Shown in pieces: positions 63,476-64,000 of a stretch of 64,000 nucleotides of DNA. The stretch is from JBBQUP01 sp038212305 (lineage in GTDB: Bacteria; Bacteroidota; Bacteroidia; Bacteroidales; Marinilabiliaceae). Every line of letters starts with the position of its first letter. The first letter of the stretch is position 1. Both the position numbers and the translations under genes were made by a program. A model generated the notes under the pieces. That model searched no databases. It was not told where the DNA came from and worked only from the letters and a program-made list of their open reading frames with translations. The stretch covers positions 1 to 64,000 of the forward strand of contig JBBQUP010000001.1 in NCBI GenBank assembly GCA_038212305.1. Reading direction: 5' to 3'.

Positions 63476-63580
63476 ACACAAGATATGAGAAGGAAGACCG
63501 AAGATGAAAAAAAGTGTTAACACTAAAATCTCACATCTTGATACTAATATCTTGATACTATTGTCTTGATAATCAATCCA
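63473..63580 (+). repeat. Word-repeat leader (copy R7)
   Basis: TAGACACAAGATATGAGAAG, GAAGATGAAAAAAAGTG, then TCTTGATACTAATATC, CTTGATACTATTG and TCTTGATAATC up to the start at 63587. Confidence 0.7.
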
Positions 63581-63586
63581 AAAACC

Positions 63587-64000
63587 ATGATAAAAAAACT
63601 CCTACTCCTCCTCATATCGCTCGTATTAATTCCCATTATCGCATACAATGGATTTAAACACTATCAGGAATCGCAAAAGATAAAGCAATTCATCAACGAA
63701 AATGGATGGAGTAAAAAGCCACCAACGTGGGATTTGGCAATTGAGATTAGCGATACCATTCGCCAGCAAATGAATACACAATCAGCCACTTTTATACATG
63801 TTGATAGAGTACCTGAACCATTTTTAAGTTATTCGTGCCTCGACATTTTAGACTGGATGGAAGGTACTTGTGGAAAAGGAGCTCGAGTTTTAGTAAAGGT
63901 TTTAACCAAATGTGGCTTCGATGCAACGCGTATTTCGCTTTATGGTAAAGGATTTGGCAATTCAACCAGCCATACTTTGGTTTCGATAATAATAAATGGC
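63587..64000 (+). CDS. Transglutaminase-like protein, truncated by window end
   Basis: The reading frame from ATG 63587 is open to the last base, giving 138 residues. The start MIKKLLLLLISLVLIPIIAY is a signal anchor. The block WMEGTCGKGARVLVKVLTKC then GFDATRISLYGKG and STSHTLVSIIING has the Cys (in TCGKG) and His (in SHTLV) arrangement of transglutaminase-like proteins. The rest lies outside the window. Its place at the end of the polysaccharide locus does not reveal its function. Confidence 0.6.
   Translation, partial: MIKKLLLLLISLVLIPIIAYNGFKHYQESQKIKQFINENGWSKKPPTWDLAIEISDTIRQQMNTQSATFIHVDRVPEPFLSYSCLDILDWMEGTCGKGARVLVKVLTKCGFDATRISLYGKGFGNSTSHTLVSIIING

Overview
The window looks like chromosomal DNA of a Bacteroidota bacterium, probably from the Bacteroidales/Marinilabiliales side. 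The evidence is the AT-rich composition, several promoters of the Bacteroidota -7 type (TAnnTTTG), two-component-type propellers, a pRiA4b ORF-3-like gene beside miaA, a DUF4199 protein, a dihydroorotate dehydrogenase-like protein and a Wza/Wzc surface-polysaccharide locus. The assignment is by gene content only.

1-16335 is a patchwork. It starts with an IS1634-like element that has perfect 18-bp ends but a transposase broken by two frameshifts and a stop. Next come a large SNF2-type helicase, an XRE/HipB-like remnant, and a two-gene minus-strand unit: a TPR-caspase-like protein followed by a propeller-SpoIIE phosphatase sensor. An AbiE (type IV) toxin-antitoxin locus follows, with an intact antitoxin but a toxin destroyed by a frameshift, a stop, a lost catalytic Asp and an ISAzo13-family insertion. 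A decayed HU-like gene and a REP-like palindrome close the region.

16334-27384, all on the minus strand, is a sulfur-assimilation neighbourhood. Reading in the direction of transcription: a cytochrome c lipoprotein, a Cys/Met-metabolism PLP enzyme, an outer-membrane beta-barrel, an Rrf2 regulator with a likely autoregulatory operator, cysK, cysJ, cysI, a short hemA and hemL. The last two plausibly feed siroheme to sulfite reductase.

27598-45269 is mostly housekeeping: miaA, a Nudix protein, a 310-bp MITE with a 6-bp target duplication, two glycosyltransferases, a DUF4199 protein, the SRP RNA with a tRNA Thr-Tyr-Thr-Gly cluster, an S9 peptidase, a Tat-exported ferredoxin-type aldo/keto reductase, serB, a DHOD-like enzyme, ppdK, ruvX and def.

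45514-64000, all on the plus strand, is a surface-polysaccharide locus: Wza-like and Wzc-like export proteins, four glycosyltransferases, a Wzy-like polymerase, an alpha/alpha-barrel protein, AsnB, a formyltransferase, a polysaccharide deacetylase, a flavodoxin, a DUF354 protein and a truncated transglutaminase-like gene. No flippase or initiating sugar-phosphate transferase is seen inside the window.

The most unusual signal is not a gene. Seven spacers (about 20300, 25400, 53000, 59500, 60600, 61800 and 63500) are built from the same few short words. The words run in the same order relative to the downstream gene: GAGACACAAGA, then TAATGTGCTAATGGG, then CCTAAACC, then CTTGATACT or CTCGATACT just before the start codon. 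They often supply the stop codon of the upstream gene. I do not recognise this as a described repeat family. A second, weaker shared spacer type lies at 2268, 23458 and 32262.
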